Made by a program: the position numbers and the translations under genes
Notes under the pieces: generated by a model
What the model was told of the DNA's origin: nothing
The model's database searches: none
The model's input: the letters and a program-made list of their open reading frames with translations, nothing else
Shown here: positions 7,368-14,007 of the stretch, one piece after another
Layout: each line of letters opens with the position of its first letter
How positions within the stretch are numbered: the stretch's first letter is position 1
DNA from: Wenzhouxiangella sediminis
GTDB taxonomy: Bacteria > Pseudomonadota > Gammaproteobacteria > Xanthomonadales > Wenzhouxiangellaceae
DNA: 64,000 bases
Assembly: GCF_003410055.1 (NCBI RefSeq)
Contig: NZ_QUZK01000052.1
Coordinates: 62,001-126,000, forward strand
Direction: 5' to 3'

Positions 7368-8270
7368 ATGGCACGAGTCATCGAGAAATCAGGCACCGGA
7401 ATCGGCCGCAGCGGCACCGGCATTGAAAAGAGCGGCACCGGTATCGAGAAGAGCGGCACCGGTATCGAAAAGAGCGGCACCGGCATCGCCCGTCTGTCCG
7501 TGATGCTCGTGGCTCTCGCGACCATGATGCTCAGCGGCATCGCCTTCGCGTCCGACACCCGGGTGGCGGTATCGAGCAAGAACGGTCACGCCATCGTTTC
7601 GGTTCATGGTGAGGAGGGCGTGATGATCGGCGTTTCGCCCACTGCCATCGACGCGGCCGGCTACGCCAGGGTTCCCCTGTACTCCGTCCTTCAGTCCGGC
7701 GAAGACGCTTTCTCAATGGGCCTGCTGGTCCAGGGTTCGGGCAGCGGCTCGGCCGGGGAATCCGACCAGGGCAACGAATCCGGCACGCTCGTCCAGGGCT
7801 CCGGCAGCGGCAGCTCGAAGGAATCCGTCCAGCCCGGCGGGCAGCTCATGGTCCAGGGCTCGGGCAGTGGCTCGGCCGGTGAAAGCTGCAGCGGCGGCTC
7901 GTCGATGCTGGTCCAGGGTTCGGGCAGCGGCTCGGCCGGCGAAGGCTGCAGCGGTGCGCCCACCCTGATGGTGCAGGGTTCGGGCAGCGGCTCCGCGGGC
8001 GAGAACTGCAGCGGTGCACCGACCCTGATGGTGCAGGGCTCGGGCAGCGGCTCGGCCGGAGAGGCTGCCGGCTGCGGCGTGAAGCCCTGGGGCTATGCCG
8101 AAGTGGTCGTCGATCGCGATGGCACCCACGTCATCGTCAACCGCCTGGAGCAGTCGGGCGCCGTCGAGTACCTGATGGCCTTCCTGCCGTCGGGCTCGAG
8201 CGCCGCCGTATCGGGTTCGCTCCGTGGGGGTCAGGAAAGAGGAACCCACGAATTCGTCGCCGTGCAGTGA
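7368..8270 (+). CDS. Exported low-complexity repeat protein with SGTGI and VQGSGSGSAGE repeats
   Basis: A 300-residue protein with a perfect AGGAGG ribosome site before ATG 7368. Residues 8-40 are five tandem heptads of the type SGTGIEK. They come before, not after, a hydrophobic segment (LSVMLVALATMMLSGIAFAS) that looks like a signal peptide or membrane anchor. A small beta-rich segment follows. Then come six copies, at 20-21 residue spacing, of a unit built on (L/M)VQGSGSGSAGE, often with a Cys-Ser-Gly after it (7725-8069). The last ~70 residues form a distinct domain ending THEFVAVQ. The cysteines in successive units could cross-link. I do not recognise a family. It is the last gene of the EAL/DUF6502 unit and is followed by a terminator. 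Confidence 0.75.
   Translation: MARVIEKSGTGIGRSGTGIEKSGTGIEKSGTGIEKSGTGIARLSVMLVALATMMLSGIAFASDTRVAVSSKNGHAIVSVHGEEGVMIGVSPTAIDAAGYARVPLYSVLQSGEDAFSMGLLVQGSGSGSAGESDQGNESGTLVQGSGSGSSKESVQPGGQLMVQGSGSGSAGESCSGGSSMLVQGSGSGSAGEGCSGAPTLMVQGSGSGSAGENCSGAPTLMVQGSGSGSAGEAAGCGVKPWGYAEVVVDRDGTHVIVNRLEQSGAVEYLMAFLPSGSSAAVSGSLRGGQERGTHEFVAVQ
7389..7487 (+). repeat. Five tandem 21-bp coding repeats (SGTGI heptads)
   Basis: Units start near 7389, 7410, 7431, 7452 and 7473, each built on AGCGGCACCGG followed by an ATC-like codon and a Glu-Lys pair. The exact 21-base period preserves the frame. The near-identity of the middle units suggests recent expansion by slippage, so copy number may vary between strains. 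Confidence 0.9.
7725..8069 (+). repeat. Six 60-63 bp coding repeats (VQGSGSGSAGE units)
   Basis: Units begin at 7725, 7788, 7848, 7908, 7968 and 8028, so the period is 63 bases once and then 60. The core, encoding VQGSGSGSAGE, is nearly invariant, while the linker between cores varies in the first three units and becomes almost identical in the last three. This gradient points to stepwise duplication toward the 3' end. Confidence 0.9.
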
Positions 8271-8313
8271 GTCGCCGGTGATCCAGTGATGGTTTGCTTT
8301 CCAATGGGCGTTT

Positions 8314-8347
8314 GAGTCGTCAGTCTCCCCCTTCCCGTTGACGACTC
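8314..8347 (+). other. Perfect 9-bp inverted repeat preceding the terminator
   Basis: GAGTCGTCA (8314-8322) and TGACGACTC (8339-8347) can form a 9-bp stem with a 16-base pyrimidine-rich loop. It lies between the stop codon of the repeat protein and the intrinsic terminator, so the transcript would end in two successive hairpins. It may stabilise the mRNA 3' end; a protein-binding site is also possible. Confidence 0.5.
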
Positions 8348-8362
8348 ATGCGTTGTTGGCTG

Positions 8363-8386
8363 CCCCGGCTCTGCCGGGGCTTTTTT
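8363..8386 (+). terminator. Rho-independent terminator after the repeat-protein gene
   Basis: Stem CCCCGGC/GCCGGGG with a three-base loop, directly followed by a cytosine and six thymines. It ends the unit 5724-8270. The opposite strand has no matching U-tract, so it would not serve the leftward SirB2-like gene. Confidence 0.9.
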
Positions 8387-8401
8387 ATGGGCGACTGGTT
8401 A

Positions 8402-8764
8402 TTACAGTGGCTTGTGCAGTGCGAGGGCGGCCACCGCGAGGAACACGCACAGTGCGACCAGGTAGAAGCCGACGGCGCGTGATCGGTCCCGGGCCTTGAA
8501 CGCCGCGATGCCGAGCAGGATGTAGGCGAGCACCAGCAGCAGCTTGACGCCCAACCAGGACATCAGGGGCCATCCGACAACGATCCATAGCGTGACACCG
8601 GAGGCGAGCAGCACGGTGTCGACGATGTGTGGTGCGATCTTCCAGAAGCGGTGGGCCAGCGGCTGTCGCAGCACGAGGCGGATGAAGCCGCGCAGGGCGA
8701 AGCCGATTCCGCTGGTCAGCGCCAGGAAGACGTGAATGTTCTTCAAGAGGGGGTAGTACTGCAT
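8402..8764 (-). CDS. SirB2-like membrane protein
   Basis: A 120-residue integral membrane protein starting MQYYPLLKNIHVFLAL, with four hydrophobic spans (about 8-28, 48-66, 70-90 and 98-117). The opening YPLLKNIH and the internal FWKIAPHIVDTVLLASG segment match the SirB family, small membrane proteins of unknown mechanism named after a Salmonella invasion regulator. The start at 8764 agrees with the family N-terminus. The much longer open frame upstream is a shadow of the gene on the other strand. It is divergent from the acetyl-CoA hydrolase gene, with 123 bases between the starts. Confidence 0.8.
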   Translation of the reverse strand: MQYYPLLKNIHVFLALTSGIGFALRGFIRLVLRQPLAHRFWKIAPHIVDTVLLASGVTLWIVVGWPLMSWLGVKLLLVLAYILLGIAAFKARDRSRAVGFYLVALCVFLAVAALALHKPL

Positions 8765-8887
8765 GGCCGGACCGCTTCGATAAAGTGTGCAGACGATGCA
8801 TTTTAGGGAAGTGGCGGCCTTGGGTGTGGCTTTCGGGCCGACGCCAAGCGGTCGACACGTTGTTAGTGGCAGCCCCCTGCGGAGATA

Positions 8888-10834
8888 ATGGGCTTCGGGC
8901 CATCGTGGATGGCGCAATTCGAATTTCTTGCAGGGGCTACCGACGTGACCGACAACGGGCCGACGCCTTACGACGCACTGATCGACCGCATCATCGACCG
9001 AGTCGGGAGGCGGCTCGTGGTCGGGCTTCCGCTCGGCCTGGGCAAGCCCAATCGCCTGGTCAACGCTTTGTACCGGCGCGCCTGCCGTGATCCGGAACTG
9101 CAACTGGAGATCGTCACCGCGCTCTCCCTGGACCTGCCGGAGTCTTCGCACTGGCTGGCGAAGCGGCTGATGGATCCCGCGGTCGAACGGCTGTTCGGCC
9201 GGGACTATCCGCGCCTGGAATACGTCCGCGACCAGCGCATCGACCGGGTTCCGGACAACGTCAAGGTGACGGAATTCTATTTCCAGTCCGGTGCCGCGCT
9301 GGGCCATCCGGTCATGCAGCGCCATTACGTGTCCTCGAATTACACCCACGTGGCGAGAGACCTGGTCGATCGCGGCATCAACCTGCTGCTGCAACTGGTG
9401 GCCGGGCCCGTGGGCGGCCGATACAGCTTGTCCTGCAATCCCGACGTCACCCTGGACGTGGTCGAGCGCCTGCACAGGGACGCCGATTGGCCCTGGCTTG
9501 CCGTGGGGCAAGTTCACCCGGAACTGCCGTTCATGCACGGCGATGCCGTCATCGAGCCGGGTTTCTTCGATGAAATCATCGACGAGGACCCGCGCCAGCC
9601 GCTGTTCGGCGTGCCGCGCGCCCGCGTCTCCCTGCAGGACCACGCCGTGGGCTTGCAAGCATCCCGCCTGCAGGCCGACGGCGGCACGCTGCAGATCGGC
9701 ATCGGCTCGCTGAGTGACGCCCTGGTCAACGCCATGATCCACCGCCATCGCGACAATGCGGCCTACCGGCGGCTGGTCGATCGCCTCGATGCGCCTTCGG
9801 CGGAATTCGAACACCTCGGCTCCTTCGAGGAAGGCATCTACGGTGCCAGCGAGATGTTCATGGACGGGTTCATGCACCTCTACCGGGCGGGCATTCTCAC
9901 GCGCGAGGTGTTCGACGATCTCGACTTGCAGCAGCGGGTCAATGCCGGGGAATCCGTCGAACAGGCCGGCGAGGGCGCCGTTATGGACGGCGGCTTCGTC
10001 CTGGGCAGCGGTGAGTTCTATCGCTTCCTGCGCGAACTGGACGACAGCGAGCGCCCGCGCTTTCGGATGCACGGGGTGGGCCGGATCAACCAGCTCTACG
10101 GCGGCGCCGAGGCGCTCGAGGTCGCCCAGCGCCGGCACGCCTGCTTCATCAATACCTGCATGATGGTCACCGCGACAGGGGCGGCCGTTTCCGACGGCCT
10201 GGCCGATCACCAGGTCGTTTCAGGCGTGGGCGGCCAGTACAACTTCGTGGCCATGGCCCATGCAATGGACGACGGACGATCCGTGCTCATGCTGCGCTCG
10301 ACGCGCACGCGCAGCAGCGGCGAGGTGACATCCAATGTCGTCTGGGAGTATCCGCACACCACGATCCCCCGCCACCTGCGCGACCTGGTGGTGACCGAAT
10401 ACGGCGTGGCCGAACTGCGCGGCCGGACCGACGAGGAATGCATCAAGGCCCTGGTCGGCATCATGGACGCCCGTTTCCAGGACGAGCTGGTCGAGCGCGC
10501 CAAGAAGGCCGGCAAGCTGGATCCCGCCTGGGAAGTTCCCGAGCGGGCGCGGCGAAATACTCCCGAGTTTCTCGAACACGCCTTCGCCGACTGCCGTTCG
10601 GTGTTTCCGGACTACCCCTTCGGCTGCGACTTCACCGAGGTCGAACAGCGCCTGATTCCCGCGCTCGAGCGCCTCAAGGGACTATCCAACGACAAGTTCG
10701 GCCTGGCGCGCGCGCTGCTCAGGGGGCGTCCGGGCGAACACCTCGAGGAACTCGAGCGACTGGGCCTGGCCGAGCCGTCGACCTTCAGGGAGCGCATTTA
10801 CGCCCGGTTGGTGGCGGCGATGTTGGACGATTGA
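8888..10834 (+). CDS. Acetyl-CoA hydrolase/CoA-transferase family protein
   Basis: A 648-residue enzyme of the cat1/ACH1 CoA-transferase family, which hydrolyses acyl-CoA or moves CoA between acids through a glutamyl-CoA intermediate. The motif LQIGIGSLSDAL marks the CoA-binding loop. GASEMFMDGFMHLYRAGIL contains the likely catalytic Glu of the SEM segment. SGVGGQYNFVAMA matches the family SG(V/I)GGQ loop. The remaining ~200 C-terminal residues are a typical AcetylCoA_hyd_C domain. The family is often 430-550 residues, so this is a long member with ~150 extra N-terminal residues. Start 8888 has GGAG at good spacing. A repeat element begins two bases after its stop codon. Confidence 0.85.
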   Translation: MGFGPSWMAQFEFLAGATDVTDNGPTPYDALIDRIIDRVGRRLVVGLPLGLGKPNRLVNALYRRACRDPELQLEIVTALSLDLPESSHWLAKRLMDPAVERLFGRDYPRLEYVRDQRIDRVPDNVKVTEFYFQSGAALGHPVMQRHYVSSNYTHVARDLVDRGINLLLQLVAGPVGGRYSLSCNPDVTLDVVERLHRDADWPWLAVGQVHPELPFMHGDAVIEPGFFDEIIDEDPRQPLFGVPRARVSLQDHAVGLQASRLQADGGTLQIGIGSLSDALVNAMIHRHRDNAAYRRLVDRLDAPSAEFEHLGSFEEGIYGASEMFMDGFMHLYRAGILTREVFDDLDLQQRVNAGESVEQAGEGAVMDGGFVLGSGEFYRFLRELDDSERPRFRMHGVGRINQLYGGAEALEVAQRRHACFINTCMMVTATGAAVSDGLADHQVVSGVGGQYNFVAMAHAMDDGRSVLMLRSTRTRSSGEVTSNVVWEYPHTTIPRHLRDLVVTEYGVAELRGRTDEECIKALVGIMDARFQDELVERAKKAGKLDPAWEVPERARRNTPEFLEHAFADCRSVFPDYPFGCDFTEVEQRLIPALERLKGLSNDKFGLARALLRGRPGEHLEELERLGLAEPSTFRERIYARLVAAMLDD

Positions 10835-10835
10835 G

Positions 10836-10969
10836 TTTTCAGGTTTCAGGTTTCAGGTTTCAGGGCTCAAGCTGTGTCGCCCCGGACTTGATCCGGGGCC
10901 TTCTTTCGGGTGGCAGCCTCGTTTGGGGGTCCCGGATCGGGTCCGGGACGACGCTGCGCGTCGGTTCAG
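10836..10969 (+). repeat. Extragenic repeat element, copy 1 (TTTCAGG heptamers plus hairpins)
   Basis: The element begins two bases after the acetyl-CoA hydrolase stop codon with four TTTCAGG-type heptamers. It continues with a hairpin CCCCGGA/TCCGGGG (near 10877-10896), a second hairpin of type CCCGGA/TCCGGG (near 10929-10948) and a third, GACGC/GCGTC (near 10949-10961), ending in GGTTCAG. A second copy in the same orientation lies at 11842-11974. The last bases include the TCA that is the stop codon of the leftward hydrolase gene. Confidence 0.88.
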
Positions 10970-11829
10970 GGGCCCGCGGGCGGCGCGCTCTCTTCCAGCC
11001 ACGCCCTGATCGCTTCTGCTGTCGGGTCCGGCCGTTTCATCCAGGCATAGTGATCGGCTTTTTCGCCGGGCTCGGCGGCTTCGACGGTTTGCCTGGTGAT
11101 CTCGCAGCTGTCGAGTTTGTCGAGCAGCCAGTCGAGCGATCGTCTCGGGACGAACCAGTCGTCGGCCATGTCGAGCGCCAGGACCGGAAGGCGCAGCGCA
11201 TGAAGCCGTGCCTCGATGTCGAAATCGACACCGGCGGGTTCGTAGCGCCCCGAGCGCGCGCTGCGCGCCCAGTCGGCCATCACGCCGCGCGCCTCGTTGC
11301 CGGCGAAGCCGACACGCTTGCCGGGGTAGTAGCCGATCAGGGTCCCCAGGGTTGGAAACGCGAACATGATGGTCGCCATGACCGCTTTCATGGGCAGGGG
11401 AAAGGTGCGCCAGTAGGGTGATCCGCCCGCGAGTACGATCAGGCCGAGACAGTGCCGCGAGTCGACGGCCGCGCTCAGGCAAGCAAACTGCGACCCCAGG
11501 CTGTGACCGCCGATCAGGTGGCCGCCGGGCGCCTGTCCGGCCACGGCCTGCCGGGCGGCATCGATATCGTCGAGGAGTTCGCGGTAGCCCCAGTTCGACT
11601 CCCTCGAGGCGCGGACGCTCGACGACCCGTTCCCGCGCCATTCGTGGATGAAGACGCTGGTGCCGCTCTGGGCCAGCGCGCGGGCGAAGCGGATGAAAAG
11701 GCGCGCGCTCAATCCCATGCCCGGCAGGAAGAGGAAGGCCTGCCGCGGCCGGTCTGCGGCCACGTGGATCAGTTCAAAGCGATGGCCGTCCGGGGCTTCG
11801 ACGGCGATGACGGGCTGGTCGTGGGGCAT
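10966..11829 (-). CDS. Alpha/beta hydrolase (serine aminopeptidase-like)
   Basis: A 287-residue alpha/beta hydrolase. The nucleophile elbow is GGHSLGSQ with Ser110, the oxyanion region is FLPGMGLSAR, the acid is probably Asp in ALDMADDWFVPR, and the late His is in EKADHYAWMKRP. The arrangement resembles the hydrolase-4/YheT-like esterases; the substrate is unknown. The gene is bracketed by two ~133-bp direct repeats, and its stop codon lies inside the first of them. Its start is 12 bases from the second copy. Both neighbours point the other way, so it is a single-gene leftward unit. Confidence 0.83.
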   Translation of the reverse strand: MPHDQPVIAVEAPDGHRFELIHVAADRPRQAFLFLPGMGLSARLFIRFARALAQSGTSVFIHEWRGNGSSSVRASRESNWGYRELLDDIDAARQAVAGQAPGGHLIGGHSLGSQFACLSAAVDSRHCLGLIVLAGGSPYWRTFPLPMKAVMATIMFAFPTLGTLIGYYPGKRVGFAGNEARGVMADWARSARSGRYEPAGVDFDIEARLHALRLPVLALDMADDWFVPRRSLDWLLDKLDSCEITRQTVEAAEPGEKADHYAWMKRPDPTAEAIRAWLEESAPPAGP

Positions 11830-11841
11830 CTGAAAATTGTC

Positions 11842-11974
11842 TTTCAGGTTTCAGGTTTCAGGTTTCAGGACTCAAGTTCTGTCGCCCCGGACTTGATCCG
11901 GGGCCTTCTATCCGGTGGCAGCCTCGTTTTGGGGTCCCGGATCGGGGTCCGGGACGACGCTTCGCGTCGGTTCA
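11842..11974 (+). repeat. Extragenic repeat element, copy 2 (direct repeat of copy 1)
   Basis: It has the same order as copy 1: four TTTCAGG heptamers, CTCAAG, the CCCCGGA/TCCGGGG hairpin, a segment GGTGGCAGCCTCGTTT, the GTCCCGGA/TCCGGGAC hairpin, GACGCTTCGCGTC and GGTTCAG. Differences from copy 1 are a few substitutions and one- to two-base indels. It is in direct orientation and sits just upstream of the alpha/beta hydrolase start codon. Confidence 0.88.
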
Positions 11975-12040
11975 GTGCTCCATGCTCCGTACTCCATCCT
12001 CGGTATAGTGGCCCTTTTGGAATTCAGGAGGTCTTTCTCC

Positions 12041-12634
12041 ATGGCACACATCGATCCCTTGCCTGCAGATCATACCCCGGAGCTGGCCGACACCTTCCGC
12101 CACTTCGAAGAGATCCTGGGCTTCGTGCCCAACAGCTTGCTGACGCTTCAGCGGCGTCCGCAGATCGTGCGGGCCTTCGGCGAGTTGACCGCGGCGGTCA
12201 TGGACCCGGAAGGCAGCGTCGATCCGGCCTTCAAGCGCCTGCTGGCTCACTTCGCCAGCCGGGCGGCCGGCTGCCAGTACTGCGAGGCGCATTCACTGGT
12301 GGCCGCCGGGATCAGCGGCCTGCCGCAGGAGAAGCTCGACGCTTTGTGGGAGTACCAGACCAGCGAGCAGTATTCGGAGGCCGAGCGAGCGGCGCTCGAT
12401 TTCGCCCTGGCCGCCGGGGCGGTGCCCAATGCCGTGGACGACGAAGTCATGTCCCGCCTGAAGGCGCATTGGAGCGAGGAGCAGATCGTCGAGCTGCTGG
12501 CGGCCGTCTGCCTCTACGGCTTTCTCAACCGCTGGAACGACTCCATGGCCACCGACCTCGAGGAAGGTCCGAAGTCGCTCGGCGACCGGGTGCTCAAGCA
12601 GGGTGGCTGGACCGGCGGAAAGCACCTGGGATGA
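12041..12634 (+). CDS. AhpD-like carboxymuconolactone decarboxylase family protein
   Basis: A 197-residue protein of the peroxidase-related branch of the AhpD/CMD fold. The redox centre GCQYCEAH (Cys78, Cys81, His84) is the CXXC...H motif of alkylhydroperoxidase D-type proteins, which use it to reduce peroxides with an electron donor. A second helical half carries LKAHWSEEQIVELLAAVCLYGFLNRWND, typical of the longer uncharacterised members. Start 12041 has AGGAGG ten bases upstream; the earlier open frame overlaps the repeat element. A TATAGT box at 12004 could be its -10. Confidence 0.85.
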   Translation: MAHIDPLPADHTPELADTFRHFEEILGFVPNSLLTLQRRPQIVRAFGELTAAVMDPEGSVDPAFKRLLAHFASRAAGCQYCEAHSLVAAGISGLPQEKLDALWEYQTSEQYSEAERAALDFALAAGAVPNAVDDEVMSRLKAHWSEEQIVELLAAVCLYGFLNRWNDSMATDLEEGPKSLGDRVLKQGGWTGGKHLG

Positions 12635-12699
12635 TGTTGGCTGCTCAGCTGGTTGGCCGGTTGGGCGAATAGTCCCGATTCGCGTCAGGTTGCCTGCAG

Positions 12700-13725
12700 C
12701 TATTCATCCAGCGCTCCGAGGAATTCGGCGACCTGCTCTTCGGTGGTGGCCCAGGAGCAGACCAGGCGGGCCAGGTCGTCGTGGCCGGGCCAGATGTGGA
12801 ACAGGAAGCCCTGTGCCTTGAGTGCCGCCAGCTTCTCCGGTTCGGCCTTCATGAACACCTCGTTGGATTCCACCGGCCAATGCAGGGATGCACGCGCATT
12901 GGCCTCGATGCCGCGGGCCAGCTGCGTGGCCCGCTCGTTGGCGGTGCCGGCGAGCGTCAGCCAGAGATCGTCGTCGAGCATCGCCAGCAATTGCGCCGAC
13001 ACGTAGCGCATCTTCGAAAGCAGGTGGCCGGCGCGCTTGCGTCGTCGCTCCATGCCCTCCAGCCACTCCGGGTGACCGAACACGACGATCGCCTCGGCGG
13101 TCAGCGCCCCGTTCTTGGTCGCGCCGAAACTCAGCACGTCGACACCGGCCTTCCAGGTGGTTTCGGAGGGGTGGCAGTCGAGGTGGTGAACGGCATTGGC
13201 GAAGCGCGCGCCGTCCATGTGCAGGTGCAATCCGCGCTCGTGGGTGGCGTGCGCAATGGCGCGAATCTCTTCGGGCCGGTAGGTCGTTCCGCACTCGGTG
13301 GCCTGGGTGATCGAGACCACCGAGGGCTTGACGTTGTGCACACCGTGGCTGCCTGCGCCGTCGATGGTTGCCGCCACCGTCGATGGGTCCAGCTTGCCGT
13401 TCTCTCCCGGCAGGGGCATCAGCTTGGCGCCGCCGGAGTAGAATTCCGGCGCGCCGTTCTCGTCGTTCTGGATATGGGCCAGCTGGTGGCACAGGATTGC
13501 GCCCCAGGGCGGACTCAATTCGGCAATGGCCGCGCAGTTGGCCGCCGTGCCGGTGGCGATCGGAAGGACCCGGCAATCGGTGTCGAACAATTCGCTGAAG
13601 CGTTGATCGAGCTGCCTGCTGTACTCGTCGTTGGCGTAGGCTGTCGCGAATCCTTCGTTGGCGCGCGTGATCGCCTCGATCATCGCCGGATGCGCCGGCG
13701 CTTCGTTGTCGCTGGTGAAGTTCAT
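12700..13725 (-). CDS. ltaE: Low-specificity L-threonine aldolase (PLP-dependent)
   Basis: A 341-residue fold-type I PLP enzyme that cleaves L-threonine or allo-threonine to glycine and acetaldehyde. The family start MNFTSDNEAPAHPAMIEAI is present. The PLP-binding Asp is in HMDGARFANAV, and the Schiff-base lysine is Lys204 in SFGATKNGAL. Length and motifs match the LtaE/beta-eliminating lyase family. It is transcribed alone; downstream lies the AhpD-like gene on the other strand, and upstream a repeat region. A D-threonine or phenylserine preference cannot be excluded. Confidence 0.88.
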   Translation of the reverse strand: MNFTSDNEAPAHPAMIEAITRANEGFATAYANDEYSRQLDQRFSELFDTDCRVLPIATGTAANCAAIAELSPPWGAILCHQLAHIQNDENGAPEFYSGGAKLMPLPGENGKLDPSTVAATIDGAGSHGVHNVKPSVVSITQATECGTTYRPEEIRAIAHATHERGLHLHMDGARFANAVHHLDCHPSETTWKAGVDVLSFGATKNGALTAEAIVVFGHPEWLEGMERRRKRAGHLLSKMRYVSAQLLAMLDDDLWLTLAGTANERATQLARGIEANARASLHWPVESNEVFMKAEPEKLAALKAQGFLFHIWPGHDDLARLVCSWATTEEQVAEFLGALDE

Positions 13726-13809
13726 CGAAACTCGAAGGTCTGTTGGGGGTCTGGGGCGTAGCCTAGCACCTTGGCTGGTTCGAGCTAGCGGGCTTCGGGG
13801 GTGATGAAG

Positions 13810-13969
13810 GTTTCAGCTTTCAGGTTTCAGGAAAGCCATCCCGGCGCAGCCAGCCCCAATGACCGATGAAGCACCCACGCGCTCTTCCGGAACCCCGAAC
13901 CCCGAACCCGGAACCCCAGGTCTCCCCTGAACCCTGAACCCTAAAACCTGAAACCTGAAACCTGAAACC
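13810..13969. repeat. Extragenic repeat region, TTTCAGG heptamers in inverted arrangement
   Basis: This fills most of the 282-base gap between ltaE and hrpA. The left side (13810-13831) has three TTTCAGG-type heptamers. The right side (13926-13969) has five to six on the opposite strand (CCTGAAACC). Between them is a stretch of CCCGAAC/CCGGAAC heptamer variants (about 13889-13920) also seen at 33100. The arrangement is an inverted pair around a ~95-base core unlike copies 1 and 2. No gene is seen here. Confidence 0.8.
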
Positions 13970-14007
13970 TCCATTCCGAAACCTCCCGATCTGAAACAAT
14001 AACGCCG

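Noticed and set aside
7725-8069. CRISPR-like array suggested by regular 60-base spacing
   Set aside because: The repeats are in frame within a gene, the 'spacers' are similar to one another and encode a continuous protein, and no cas genes are present.
13926-13969. CRISPR or telomere-like array from tandem CCTGAAA heptamers
   Set aside because: The units are seven bases with no spacers and recur at several gene ends as part of a larger extragenic element.
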